This document shows positions 1 through 5,812 of a DNA stretch of 7,668 nucleotides, in pieces; the stretch's first letter is position 1, and each line of letters begins with the position of its first letter. Both the position numbers and the translations under genes were made by a program. The DNA comes from Candidatus Cloacimonadota bacterium. Its GTDB lineage: Bacteria > Cloacimonadota > Cloacimonadia > Cloacimonadales > WRIO01. The notes under the pieces were generated by a model, which worked only from the letters and a program-made list of their open reading frames with translations, did no database searches and had not been told where the DNA came from. Location: assembly GCA_017998585.1 (NCBI GenBank), contig JAGOCT010000077.1, forward strand, positions 1-7,668, in the 5' to 3' direction.

Positions 1-388
1 TACAGGCAATATGGTCTTCAGGCTCGATAATATCTCCATTACCTGTAATAATAAACAGATTTTCTTTATCAGCAGCAATAATCATCGCTTCAAGTCTTCT
101 GAGAATCCGGTCTGAACGCCAGTCTTTGGCCAGCTCAACAGCTGAGCGTTTCAAATTACCTTTATATTCTTTTAGTTTTCCTTCAAATTTTTCAAATAAA
201 GTAAATGCGTCTGCGGTTGCACCTGCAAATCCGGCAATTACCTGACCATTATAAAGAGATCGTATTTTCTGAGAATTCGCTTTAAAAACAGTCGCACCTA
301 AGGTTACCTGACCATCCCCTCCGATCGCAGTCTTTCCATTTCGGTTTACAGCGATTATTGTGGTTCCGTGCATTTTTATTGAATCCAT
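1..388 (-). CDS. hslV: ATP-dependent protease subunit HslV (ClpQ/CodW), 5' part only
   Basis: Proteolytic subunit of the cytoplasmic HslUV protease, an N-terminal nucleophile (proteasome beta-type) peptidase that degrades proteins unfolded by the AAA+ partner HslU. The 129 visible residues begin [14 protein letters not shown]. The short propeptide before TT is as in the family, so Thr9 would be the mature N-terminal nucleophile; Asp25 (GGDG) and Lys41 (QKIRSLYN) fall where the family's conserved Asp17 and Lys33 lie. The blocks [17 protein letters not shown] (about 53-69), [11 protein letters not shown] and ITGNGD are highly typical. The family is about 175-180 residues, so roughly 50 C-terminal residues lie beyond the left edge; hslU would be expected next but is not visible. 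The start at 388 is preferred over the ATG at 373 because AGAGG (397-393) lies 4 nt upstream and the propeptide length fits. The leader is a repeat array and shows no obvious promoter, so read-through from ftsH is possible. Confidence 0.95.
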   Translation of the reverse strand, partial: MDSIKMHGTTIIAVNRNGKTAIGGDGQVTLGATVFKANSQKIRSLYNGQVIAGFAGATADAFTLFEKFEGKLKEYKGNLKRSAVELAKDWRSDRILRRLEAMIIAADKENLFIITGNGDIIEPEDHIAC

Positions 389-400
389 TTTTCCTCTTCC
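389..400 (-). promoter_or_regulatory. Shine-Dalgarno of hslV, abutting the repeat array
   Basis: Read on the minus strand this is GGAAGAGGAAAA directly before the ATG at 388. The GGAA part (400-397) belongs to the neighbouring 45-bp repeat unit, and the GAGG core (396-393) is the first sequence outside it. The spacing to the start codon is only 4 nt, on the short side. Confidence 0.6.
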
Positions 401-531
401 GTACTACAAGCATCTTGCTTGTAGCTTCACTTTCACAATCTTTCCGTACTACAAGCATCTTGCTTGTAGTTTCACTTTCACAAGCTTTCCGTACTACAAG
501 CATCTTGCTTGTAGCTTCACTTTCACAAGCT
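397..531 (-). repeat. Three tandem 45-bp units, each with a perfect palindrome
   Basis: Exactly 3 x 45 bp: units 397-441, 442-486 and 487-531. They differ only by single substitutions, T for G at 439 in the first and T for C at 470 in the second. Each unit starts TTCCGTAC and contains the arms CTACAAGCA and TGCTTGTAG around a TCT loop, giving 9-bp perfect stems at 404-424, 449-469 and 494-514. The middle copy extends to 10 bp. The remainder is a CTTCACTTTCACAA(G/T)CT spacer. A tetranucleotide GTAC directly before the palindrome resembles the GTAG/GGAG head of REP elements, so I call these REP-like; that is inference. The array fills the hslV leader next to its Shine-Dalgarno and could form consecutive hairpins in ftsH-hslV mRNA. 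Confidence 0.9.
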
Positions 532-562
532 GGTAGCTTACGTTACAACTCGCTAGCTGGTA
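528..562. repeat. Short segment bounded by AGCTGGTA direct repeats
   Basis: The octamer AGCTGGTA occurs at 528-535 and again at 555-562, 27 bp apart. Between them is TAGCTTACGTTACAACTCGC, which contains short TAGC/GCTA complementary ends. It links the forward tandem palindromes to the inverted copy at 569-589. It may be another module of the same composite repeat; no coding function is seen. Confidence 0.5.
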
Positions 563-568
563 TCTTTT

Positions 569-589
569 CTACAAGCAAGATGCTTGCAG
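569..589 (+). repeat. Fourth palindrome copy, inverted relative to the tandem array
   Basis: Arms CTACAAGCA and TGCTTGCAG around AGA. This is the reverse-complement orientation of the three upstream copies, recognised from the loop (AGA here, TCT there). One arm position has changed, leaving an A/C mismatch on the plus strand and a tolerable G-U pair in minus-strand RNA. Opposed REP-like units of this sort recall the BIME arrangement of enterobacterial REP sequences. Confidence 0.8.
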
Positions 590-590
590 T

Positions 591-640
591 TGGGATTTAC
601 CACCCCGTCCCAAAGGGACACCCTTCCAATGGAGGGGAAT
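591..640. repeat. GC-rich mosaic with two small hairpins
   Basis: A locally GC-rich block in an AT-rich gap. GTCCC-AAA-GGGAC is a perfect 5-bp hairpin at 607-619. CCCTTCC-AAT-GGAGGGG forms a 7-bp stem with one G/T wobble at 621-637. The plus strand would read HPVPKGHPSNGGEF. I recognise this kind of motif from intergenic repeats scattered through many bacterial genomes, but recall alone supports that. It is probably non-coding repeat material rather than part of a protein. Confidence 0.55.
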
Positions 641-662
641 TTACAAAGCAGGATGCTTACAG
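641..662 (+). repeat. Fifth, degenerate palindrome copy just after ftsH
   Basis: TTACAAAGCAGGATGCTTAC resembles the inverted copy at 569-589, with an AGCA-GGA-TGCT core and extra or changed arm bases (AAAGCA opposite TGCTTA). It begins about 12 nt past the ftsH stop codon on the minus strand. No T-run follows on either strand, so it is not a convincing intrinsic terminator. Confidence 0.6.
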
Positions 663-674
663 GACGATAATTAT

Positions 675-2696
675 TTATTTGATATCGTCTTCTTCGATGT
701 CATCGATATCCTGATTATCACTTTCAGGCTGTTCATCATTTTTTTTCAATTGAGGTTCAGCATCATCAGGCTCAATCGCAGTATGTTTTGCACTGATATC
801 AATTTTCATATCGAGTGCTTTTTTGTACTTATTGTTGATAAGTTCTTTTTCCTCTTCAGAAATATTATCAAGAATTAACTGGAAGATTTCATCCACATTA
901 AGAGTTTCTTTTTCCAGTAATTCCATTGAAAGAACATCAAGCAACTCTTTATGACTGCTGATGATTTCTTTAGCTTTTTCATGAGAAGAATGAATGAAAT
1001 GACGAATCTCATTGTCAACCAGACGAGCTGTATCCTGACTAAAGAAGTCTTGTTGAACCATATCACGTCCTAAAAATACCTGTTTATCTTCACGTCCAAC
1101 CGTCATAGGTCCGATTTCTGAGCTCATGCCCCAATTACAAACCATCTTCTTTGCCAGCTCGGTCGCTCTCTGGATATCATTTCCGGCACCTGTGGTTAAC
1201 TCATTAAACACAATCTCTTCAGCCACTCTGCCACCCATCAGATTAACAAGTATTTGTTCCAGATAAGATCTGGAGTAATTTGACTTATCAGTCATCAGAT
1301 AGTGTGTTGCTCCACCGGTAAATCCGCGTGGGATAATCGTGACTTTATGAACCGGTTCTGTTTTATCCTGAAATACAGAGCATAAAACATGACCAATTTC
1401 ATGGTAAGCTGTATTTTTCTTTTCATCATCTTCAATGATACGGTTTTTTCGTTCTTTACCAAGTGTAACCTTATCTCGTGCTTCATCAAAATCGATCATA
1501 TCAATTGATTTTTTATCTTTTCGGGCTGCACCAAGTGCTGCTTCATTCACAAGATTTGCCAGGTCAGCTCCACTAAATCCAGGAGTACTGCGGGCAATCA
1601 CCATCAAATTTACATCTTCACCTATTGGCAGATTTCTGGTATGTACTTTTAAAATATCATTACGCCCTTTGATATCTGGCAGATCTACAACTACCTGACG
1701 GTCAAAACGACCAGGTCGTAATAATGCAGGGTCTAGCACATCAGGGCGGTTTGTTGCAGCAATAATGATTACTGAATCATTGGGCTCAAATCCATCCATT
1801 TCAACCAGTAACTGATTTAGTGTCTGTTCTCTTTCATCATGTCCGCCACCAAGACCAGCACCACGTGAACGTCCAACTGCATCAATCTCATCGATAAAAG
1901 CGATACAAGGGGCATTACGTTTTGCCTGTTCAAATAAATCTCTCACTCTGGAAGCGCCTACACCTACAAACATTTCCACAAAATCTGAACCGCTAATACT
2001 AAAGAAAGGCACTTTTGCTTCACCAGCAACGGCTTTAGCTAAAAGGGTTTTACCTGTACCCGGACGACCTAAAAGCAGTACACCACGAGGAATTCTGCCA
2101 CCCAGTTTTTGGAATTTCTTTGGAGACTTGAGATATTCTACAATTTCACATAATTCTTCTTTAGCCTCATCCACACCCGCTACATCCTTAAAAGTTATTC
2201 TGGTTTTACCATGCATAAAGAGTTTTGCTTTACTTTTTCCAAACTGAAAAGCCTTATTGCCACCACCCTGTACAGAACGCATCATAAAAATCCAGAAACC
2301 GATTAATAGAATAAAAGGTAACCAGGAAATAACTACAGCCCAAAAACGGGATGGTCTCTGAGTTACAATCTTCACATTTGAAGCATGGAGTTTATTGACA
2401 ATATCCGGATCTTCAAATGGCATATAAGTAGTAAATTCTTTACGGGTGGTATCTCTGAAATGAAGATTTTGCCCATCAATACGAACCATTTCCACACCAT
2501 TATTTTCTACCATGGATAAAAACTCACTATAGGTTTTTTCTTTAATGGTTCCCTTTGTTCCATTCAGCATTTGATATACAACAATTGCTAAAAGAATCAT
2601 GACAATCCAGAAAAAAATGGATTGTGGTGGCTTTTTATTGATTTTCCTGCCTTTTGGCAGCATTACCGGTTTTTTATTATTCTTATTTTCATTCAT
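675..2696 (-). CDS. ftsH: ATP-dependent zinc metalloprotease FtsH
   Basis: Membrane-anchored AAA+ protease that extracts and degrades membrane and regulatory proteins as a hexamer. The 673 residues contain a basic N-terminus, TM1 (about 27-43), an extracytoplasmic FtsH_ext region, TM2 (117-138) and a cytoplasmic AAA+ module. That module has Walker A GRPGTGKT (210-217), pore loop MFVGVG (242-247), Walker B FIDEID (267-272), and the second region of homology with Arg fingers at 327 and 330. The M41 peptidase follows, with HEIGH at 432-436 and probable third zinc ligand Asp507. The acidic tail (about 655-673, Asp/Glu-rich) is unstructured-looking. Two things are odd: Walker A has Arg at 211 where Pro is usual (codon CGT, 2066-2064), and the zinc motif is HEIGHV rather than HEAGHA. 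All catalytic residues remain. The start overlaps the hpt stop by 4 nt, with AGAGG 7 nt upstream, implying translational coupling in the tilS-hpt-ftsH operon. Confidence 0.97.
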   Translation of the reverse strand: MNENKNNKKPVMLPKGRKINKKPPQSIFFWIVMILLAIVVYQMLNGTKGTIKEKTYSEFLSMVENNGVEMVRIDGQNLHFRDTTRKEFTTYMPFEDPDIVNKLHASNVKIVTQRPSRFWAVVISWLPFILLIGFWIFMMRSVQGGGNKAFQFGKSKAKLFMHGKTRITFKDVAGVDEAKEELCEIVEYLKSPKKFQKLGGRIPRGVLLLGRPGTGKTLLAKAVAGEAKVPFFSISGSDFVEMFVGVGASRVRDLFEQAKRNAPCIAFIDEIDAVGRSRGAGLGGGHDEREQTLNQLLVEMDGFEPNDSVIIIAATNRPDVLDPALLRPGRFDRQVVVDLPDIKGRNDILKVHTRNLPIGEDVNLMVIARSTPGFSGADLANLVNEAALGAARKDKKSIDMIDFDEARDKVTLGKERKNRIIEDDEKKNTAYHEIGHVLCSVFQDKTEPVHKVTIIPRGFTGGATHYLMTDKSNYSRSYLEQILVNLMGGRVAEEIVFNELTTGAGNDIQRATELAKKMVCNWGMSSEIGPMTVGREDKQVFLGRDMVQQDFFSQDTARLVDNEIRHFIHSSHEKAKEIISSHKELLDVLSMELLEKETLNVDEIFQLILDNISEEEKELINNKYKKALDMKIDISAKHTAIEPDDAEPQLKKNDEQPESDNQDIDDIEEDDIK

Positions 2697-3238
2697 GAAT
2701 ATACCTCTTCTTTTAAAATTCCTATATAAGGCAGATTTCTGTATCGTTCTGCATAATCAAGTCCATAACCCACTACAAATTCATTACCAATATCAAATCC
2801 CTTGTAATCCACCTGTACACTTGTTTTGTGCGCATCTGGTTTATCCAATAGAACACAGGTTTTTACAGAAGCTGGTTTATGTTTTTTCAGGTAATCGATA
2901 ATATAGTTGAGAGACAATCCGCTATCGACAATATCTTCTACCACAATAACATGACGCCCCTGAATATCAGTATCAATATCTTTGCGAATTTTCACGATAC
3001 CGGATGACTGAGTACTGTCTCCATAGCTGGATATTGACATATAATCTGTTTCTAGTGGTATCGTCATACAACGCATCAAATCACACATAAAGAGAGTTGC
3101 TCCCTTTAAAATGCATACTAAAATCGGATTTTTATCTTTGTATTCATCAGACAACTGAGAGCCAATTTCTTTTATTCGGTTTCTGATAACCGCTTCGTCA
3201 AACAAAACGGCAGAAAGATTTACATTCATGGTATCCAT
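2693..3238 (-). CDS. hpt: Hypoxanthine(-guanine) phosphoribosyltransferase
   Basis: Cytoplasmic purine-salvage enzyme that joins hypoxanthine or guanine to PRPP to make IMP or GMP. At 181 residues it has normal family length. The PRPP-binding loop [14 protein letters not shown] (97-110) carries the acidic pair Glu101-Asp102 and the general-base position Asp105. ILKGA (43-47) is the PPi-binding loop, the SSYGDST segment (70-76) is the flexible active-site loop, and LLDKP plus [20 protein letters not shown] near the C-terminus match bacterial Hpt. The start at 3238 is supported by AAGGA ending 6 nt upstream, embedded in the 3' end of tilS. The tilS stop is only 3 nt upstream, and the gene's TGA overlaps the ftsH ATG. 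The context is the classic Firmicute tilS-hpt-ftsH cluster. Substrate preference between hypoxanthine and guanine cannot be read from sequence. Confidence 0.96.
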   Translation of the reverse strand: MDTMNVNLSAVLFDEAVIRNRIKEIGSQLSDEYKDKNPILVCILKGATLFMCDLMRCMTIPLETDYMSISSYGDSTQSSGIVKIRKDIDTDIQGRHVIVVEDIVDSGLSLNYIIDYLKKHKPASVKTCVLLDKPDAHKTSVQVDYKGFDIGNEFVVGYGLDYAERYRNLPYIGILKEEVYS

Positions 3239-3241
3239 ATT

Positions 3242-4672
3242 CTATCCTTTTTTACTTTTCTTCTTTGCTAATGCCAGTTTACTTTCTTTTAAATCTTCAA
3301 TCGTAAACATGACAAATTTCTTTGTCTCTTCTTCAACAGCCACTCTCTGATCTATTCGATGTTCAGCAATCCAGATTATCTTTTCTGTATCGCAAAAAAT
3401 CACCACTTTATCTCTTTGATTTTTTTCTATCTTTTCGTCAATAAAAAAATCTTTTAGTTTTTTAAAACCCTTCATTCCAAATGGAATAAACCGGTCTCCA
3501 GGCTGACGATAACGAAGAATCAAAGGGAACTGAATCTTGTCTAAATCCATTACAACACAGTTTTTTTCTTTTGGAAAGCCTTTATCAGGCATTGATTTAA
3601 GCTTTTGCATCAAAACGCGTTTATCATTAAAAACAAAAATTGTTCTTAAACTGCTAATTTCTCTGAAAGCAAATTCCGGATTGGGATTATAAGTTTTTTT
3701 ATTGTAAAGCCTAAGGGTATAATAATCTTTTTGCAAGATGATATCAGCCGGCAGACTAACTTCTTTTGAGCCCTCCATCGTCAGTATGTTTTGTATTTCT
3801 TTGAAATGATAATAGTAAAAATCTCTATCCAACATGCTTAATTTTTCCCATGCACTTTTAAATATATAAAACTGCAAAACAGGGTTAATTGTTACAATCT
3901 CATTTAAATCAAATACAATTTCTGATTCTTCTGCGACTATCATTGCTTTTTTATAGAGTTTTTGAGCAACAGATTTAAAATAATTATCAGCTTCGCTGAA
4001 TATACAAGCATAATCGATGAGTTTTTCTCTAAAATTCGGATTAAATTCCTGTTCTATCAACGGTAGCATTTTATTTCTGATTTTATTACGGTTGTAATCT
4101 GATTCATAATTTGTGAGATCATCTCTCCAGCTACATTTAAGCTCATTAAGGTAGTTCTCCAGATCTTCTCGCGAAAAAATCAGAAAAGGGTGAATAATAT
4201 CGCCGGCTTTCGCTTTGATACCAGCCAGCCCATTAAACGCAGAACCCCTGAAAAAACGAGATAAAACTGTCTCGGCCTGATCATTTTTATGATGAGCCAA
4301 GGCAATGACATCTATTTTATTCATTTTTTTGATTTTATAAAAGAAATCCAGTCTGATTTCTCTGGCTTTATTCTCCATTCCGCCTTGACCTTTCAAATCA
4401 GCCCGATGAATCAAAACAGGCACATTATTATCAAAACAGAACTCCTTCACAAAACGCTCATCAGCATGAGAATCGTCTCCTCGAAGCTGATAATTGATAT
4501 GAGCAGCCATGATTGTCAGACGATATTCTTTTCTAAAATGTAGTAAAGTATTCATTAATGCAGTAGAATCTGCACCTCCGGAAAATCCCACTAAAATCTT
4601 GCTGTTTTGTTTGAACAGGGAATTTTCCAGCACATATTGAATAAATTTCTTATGAAACTTTTCTACATTCAT
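3242..4672 (-). CDS. tilS: tRNA(Ile)-lysidine synthase
   Basis: ATP-dependent enzyme that attaches lysine to C34 of the CAU anticodon of a tRNA-Ile, switching its decoding to AUA and its charging to isoleucine. The N-type ATP-pyrophosphatase PP-loop is FSGGADS (30-36), followed by AAHINYQLRGDDSHADE (56-72), the AHHKNDQAET block (126-135) with FRGSAFNGLAGI, and NRNKIRNKMLP (195-204). The C-terminal TilS domain is clear at about 383-445 (RYRQPGDRFIPFG, KKLKDFFIDEKI, IIWIAEHRID). A lysine-rich tail ends the protein. I chose the ATG at 4672 (476 residues): AGAGAG (4684-4679) lies 6 nt upstream. The in-frame TTG at 4702 and ATG at 4690 have poor Shine-Dalgarno sequences, and TTG sits at the predicted transcription start. 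It is first gene of the tilS-hpt-ftsH run. Confidence 0.95.
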   Translation of the reverse strand: MNVEKFHKKFIQYVLENSLFKQNSKILVGFSGGADSTALMNTLLHFRKEYRLTIMAAHINYQLRGDDSHADERFVKEFCFDNNVPVLIHRADLKGQGGMENKAREIRLDFFYKIKKMNKIDVIALAHHKNDQAETVLSRFFRGSAFNGLAGIKAKAGDIIHPFLIFSREDLENYLNELKCSWRDDLTNYESDYNRNKIRNKMLPLIEQEFNPNFREKLIDYACIFSEADNYFKSVAQKLYKKAMIVAEESEIVFDLNEIVTINPVLQFYIFKSAWEKLSMLDRDFYYYHFKEIQNILTMEGSKEVSLPADIILQKDYYTLRLYNKKTYNPNPEFAFREISSLRTIFVFNDKRVLMQKLKSMPDKGFPKEKNCVVMDLDKIQFPLILRYRQPGDRFIPFGMKGFKKLKDFFIDEKIEKNQRDKVVIFCDTEKIIWIAEHRIDQRVAVEEETKKFVMFTIEDLKESKLALAKKKSKKG

Positions 4673-4709
4673 GAATGACTCTCTTTTCATATTGACTATC
4701 AATATATCT

Positions 4710-4738
4710 CTTATTTTTTATATGGCTTAGAATGTCAA
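4710..4738 (-). promoter_or_regulatory. Candidate sigma-A promoter for the tilS-hpt-ftsH operon
   Basis: On the minus strand a perfect -35 TTGACA (4738-4733) is followed after 17 nt by AATAAG (4715-4710), 4 of 6 matches to TATAAT. Transcription would begin near 4703, about 30 nt before the chosen tilS ATG. That fits a short leader carrying the AGAGAG ribosome site, and argues against the farther TTG start. Confidence 0.5.
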
Positions 4739-4779
4739 CAGAAATTTAAAAAGCATTTGCAAAACGTCCATCCTGATTG

Positions 4780-4808
4780 TTAACTTTATCTCTACTTTTT
4801 GGTAAAAT
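4780..4808 (+). promoter_or_regulatory. Candidate promoter for the EamA transporter
   Basis: TTAACT (4780-4785, 4 of 6 to TTGACA), a 17-nt spacer, then TAAAAT (4803-4808, 5 of 6 to TATAAT). A start near 4815 would leave a leader of about 107 nt before the ATG at 4922. The leader shows no strong hairpin or riboswitch-like pattern that I can see. In AT-rich DNA such matches arise readily, so this is tentative. Confidence 0.35.
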
Positions 4809-4921
4809 CTATTGCAAACCGCTTTCCAAATCTCATATCTTAACTGTGACGCTTTTTTTAAATTGACAATAATCATCCCTTTTTTCCAGTAATCTTAAAT
4901 CAGTCACTATAAGAGGATAAA

Positions 4922-5812
4922 ATGAATCAAAGAGAATCAAGAATAATCAATTTAGGCTTTATACATATTAAGGAATCCTATCACTTTGGCATATTTGTCA
5001 TGATATTATCAGCTGTATTGTTTTCAGCCAATACCAGTCTGGTGAGGTATGCGAAAGAGATGGATGTCTATTTTATCACTTTTATGCGTTTCTTTACTGG
5101 TCTTGTGTATTTATTGATTTTAAGAGGACTTCATAAAATTGAGTTTAATTTTAAAAACTACACACTTTTGTCATTAAGAGGAATTTTTGGTGCATTAGCT
5201 GTTTTATTAATGAATATCGGAATCACGAAAATTTCTTTGGGTAAAGGGACCATGTTGAATTATACCTACCCTGTTTTTGCCACTTTATTAGCTCCTTTTT
5301 TAAATAAAGAACATAACAAATTGGGAACATGGATTATTCAGTTTATCGCTCTGGGCGGATGCTGGCTGTTAGTTATGCCAAAAAACGGAATAGATTTTTC
5401 TCCGTTAGACTTAATCGTTTTAGGAGGGGGAGTTTGTGCAGGAATTGCAGTTAACACAATCAGAAAACTCCAAAAGAATAATAACACATTTTCCATTTTC
5501 TTTGTCTTCTGTTTCTTTAGTTGTCTGATAACAGGGGTACCTGCTTTTTCAAACTTTCACATGCCTTCATTATTTCAGTGGTTTATTCTGTTGATGATCG
5601 GTTTATTAGGGACTTTTGGACAGCTTGCCATGACATACGGTTACAAAATGGCACCTGTCAATGAAGGCAGTCTAATTGGATTTTTAGTACCTGTTTTAAA
5701 CTTTTTTATTTCCTGGTTAATCTTCAAAGAGAGCCTGAGTGTCTCAGTCATCTCAGGCTCTGCTTTAGTGATTGTATGTTGCATTATCACAATGCTTAGA
5801 AAAGTCAGTTAA
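4922..5812 (+). CDS. EamA-family (drug/metabolite transporter superfamily) permease
   Basis: Inner-membrane permease of the DMT superfamily, probably a small-metabolite exporter; the substrate cannot be inferred. The 296 residues hold a roughly 20-residue hydrophilic N-terminus and about ten membrane helices (near 22-40, 49-68, 82-104, 108-127, 134-152, 160-180, 189-208, 217-237, 246-268, 274-293). They are arranged as two EamA repeats, about 24-152 and 162-293. Signature pieces are SANTSLVRYAKEMD after helix 1, FMRFFTG, the TYPVFATLLAP motif ending repeat 1, and GFLVPVLNFFISWLIFKESL in repeat 2, the usual place for the P-x-x-x-x-x-x-x-x-x-x-x-E pattern of this family. The start is supported by AGAGGA (4912-4917), 4 nt before the ATG. 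It is a lone gene divergent from tilS, and its stop overlaps that of the convergent chemoreceptor gene. Confidence 0.9.
   Translation: MNQRESRIINLGFIHIKESYHFGIFVMILSAVLFSANTSLVRYAKEMDVYFITFMRFFTGLVYLLILRGLHKIEFNFKNYTLLSLRGIFGALAVLLMNIGITKISLGKGTMLNYTYPVFATLLAPFLNKEHNKLGTWIIQFIALGGCWLLVMPKNGIDFSPLDLIVLGGGVCAGIAVNTIRKLQKNNNTFSIFFVFCFFSCLITGVPAFSNFHMPSLFQWFILLMIGLLGTFGQLAMTYGYKMAPVNEGSLIGFLVPVLNFFISWLIFKESLSVSVISGSALVIVCCIITMLRKVS
5730..5761 (-). terminator. Perfect 10-bp inverted repeat, possible transcript end of the chemoreceptor gene
   Basis: Arms AGAGCCTGAG (5730-5739) and CTCAGGCTCT (5752-5761) enclose a 12-nt loop, inside codons 270-280 of the transporter gene. It lies 48 nt past the chemoreceptor stop on the minus strand. 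After the stem the minus strand reads CTTTGAAGATT, only a weak T-tract, so intrinsic termination is uncertain. A competing small hairpin exists inside it: CTGAG (5735-5739) can pair with CTCAG at 5743-5747 or at 5752-5756. On the plus strand the following sequence has no T-run. Confidence 0.35.

Noticed and set aside
282..503. 73-codon minus-strand frame with repeated SKMLVVRK peptides
   Set aside because: It runs through the tandem repeats and then overlaps hslV in another frame. The open frame is explained by the 45-nt period; there is no homology or independent ribosome site.
397..531. CRISPR array
   Set aside because: The whole 45-bp period is conserved; there are no variable spacers between repeats and no cas genes nearby.
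397..663. Intrinsic terminator after ftsH or intact insertion sequence
   Set aside because: None of the hairpins is followed by a T-run on the minus strand, and there is no transposase frame.
358..714. 118-codon plus-strand frame across the repeat gap
   Set aside because: It is antisense to the hslV start and the ftsH end, and made almost entirely of repeat-derived peptides. No promoter or convincing ribosome site was seen.
4756..4821. Near-direct repeats TTGCAAAACG (4757-4766) and TTGCAAACCG (4812-4821) as an operator pair
   Set aside because: Only two imperfect 10-mers in AT-rich sequence 55 bp apart, with no known regulator match; this could easily be chance.
4863..4895. TTGACA at 4863-4868 as the transporter promoter
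   Set aside because: No acceptable -10 lies at 16-18 nt; the best nearby hexamer, TAATCT (4890-4895), is 21 nt away. The TTAACT/TAAAAT pair upstream has better spacing.
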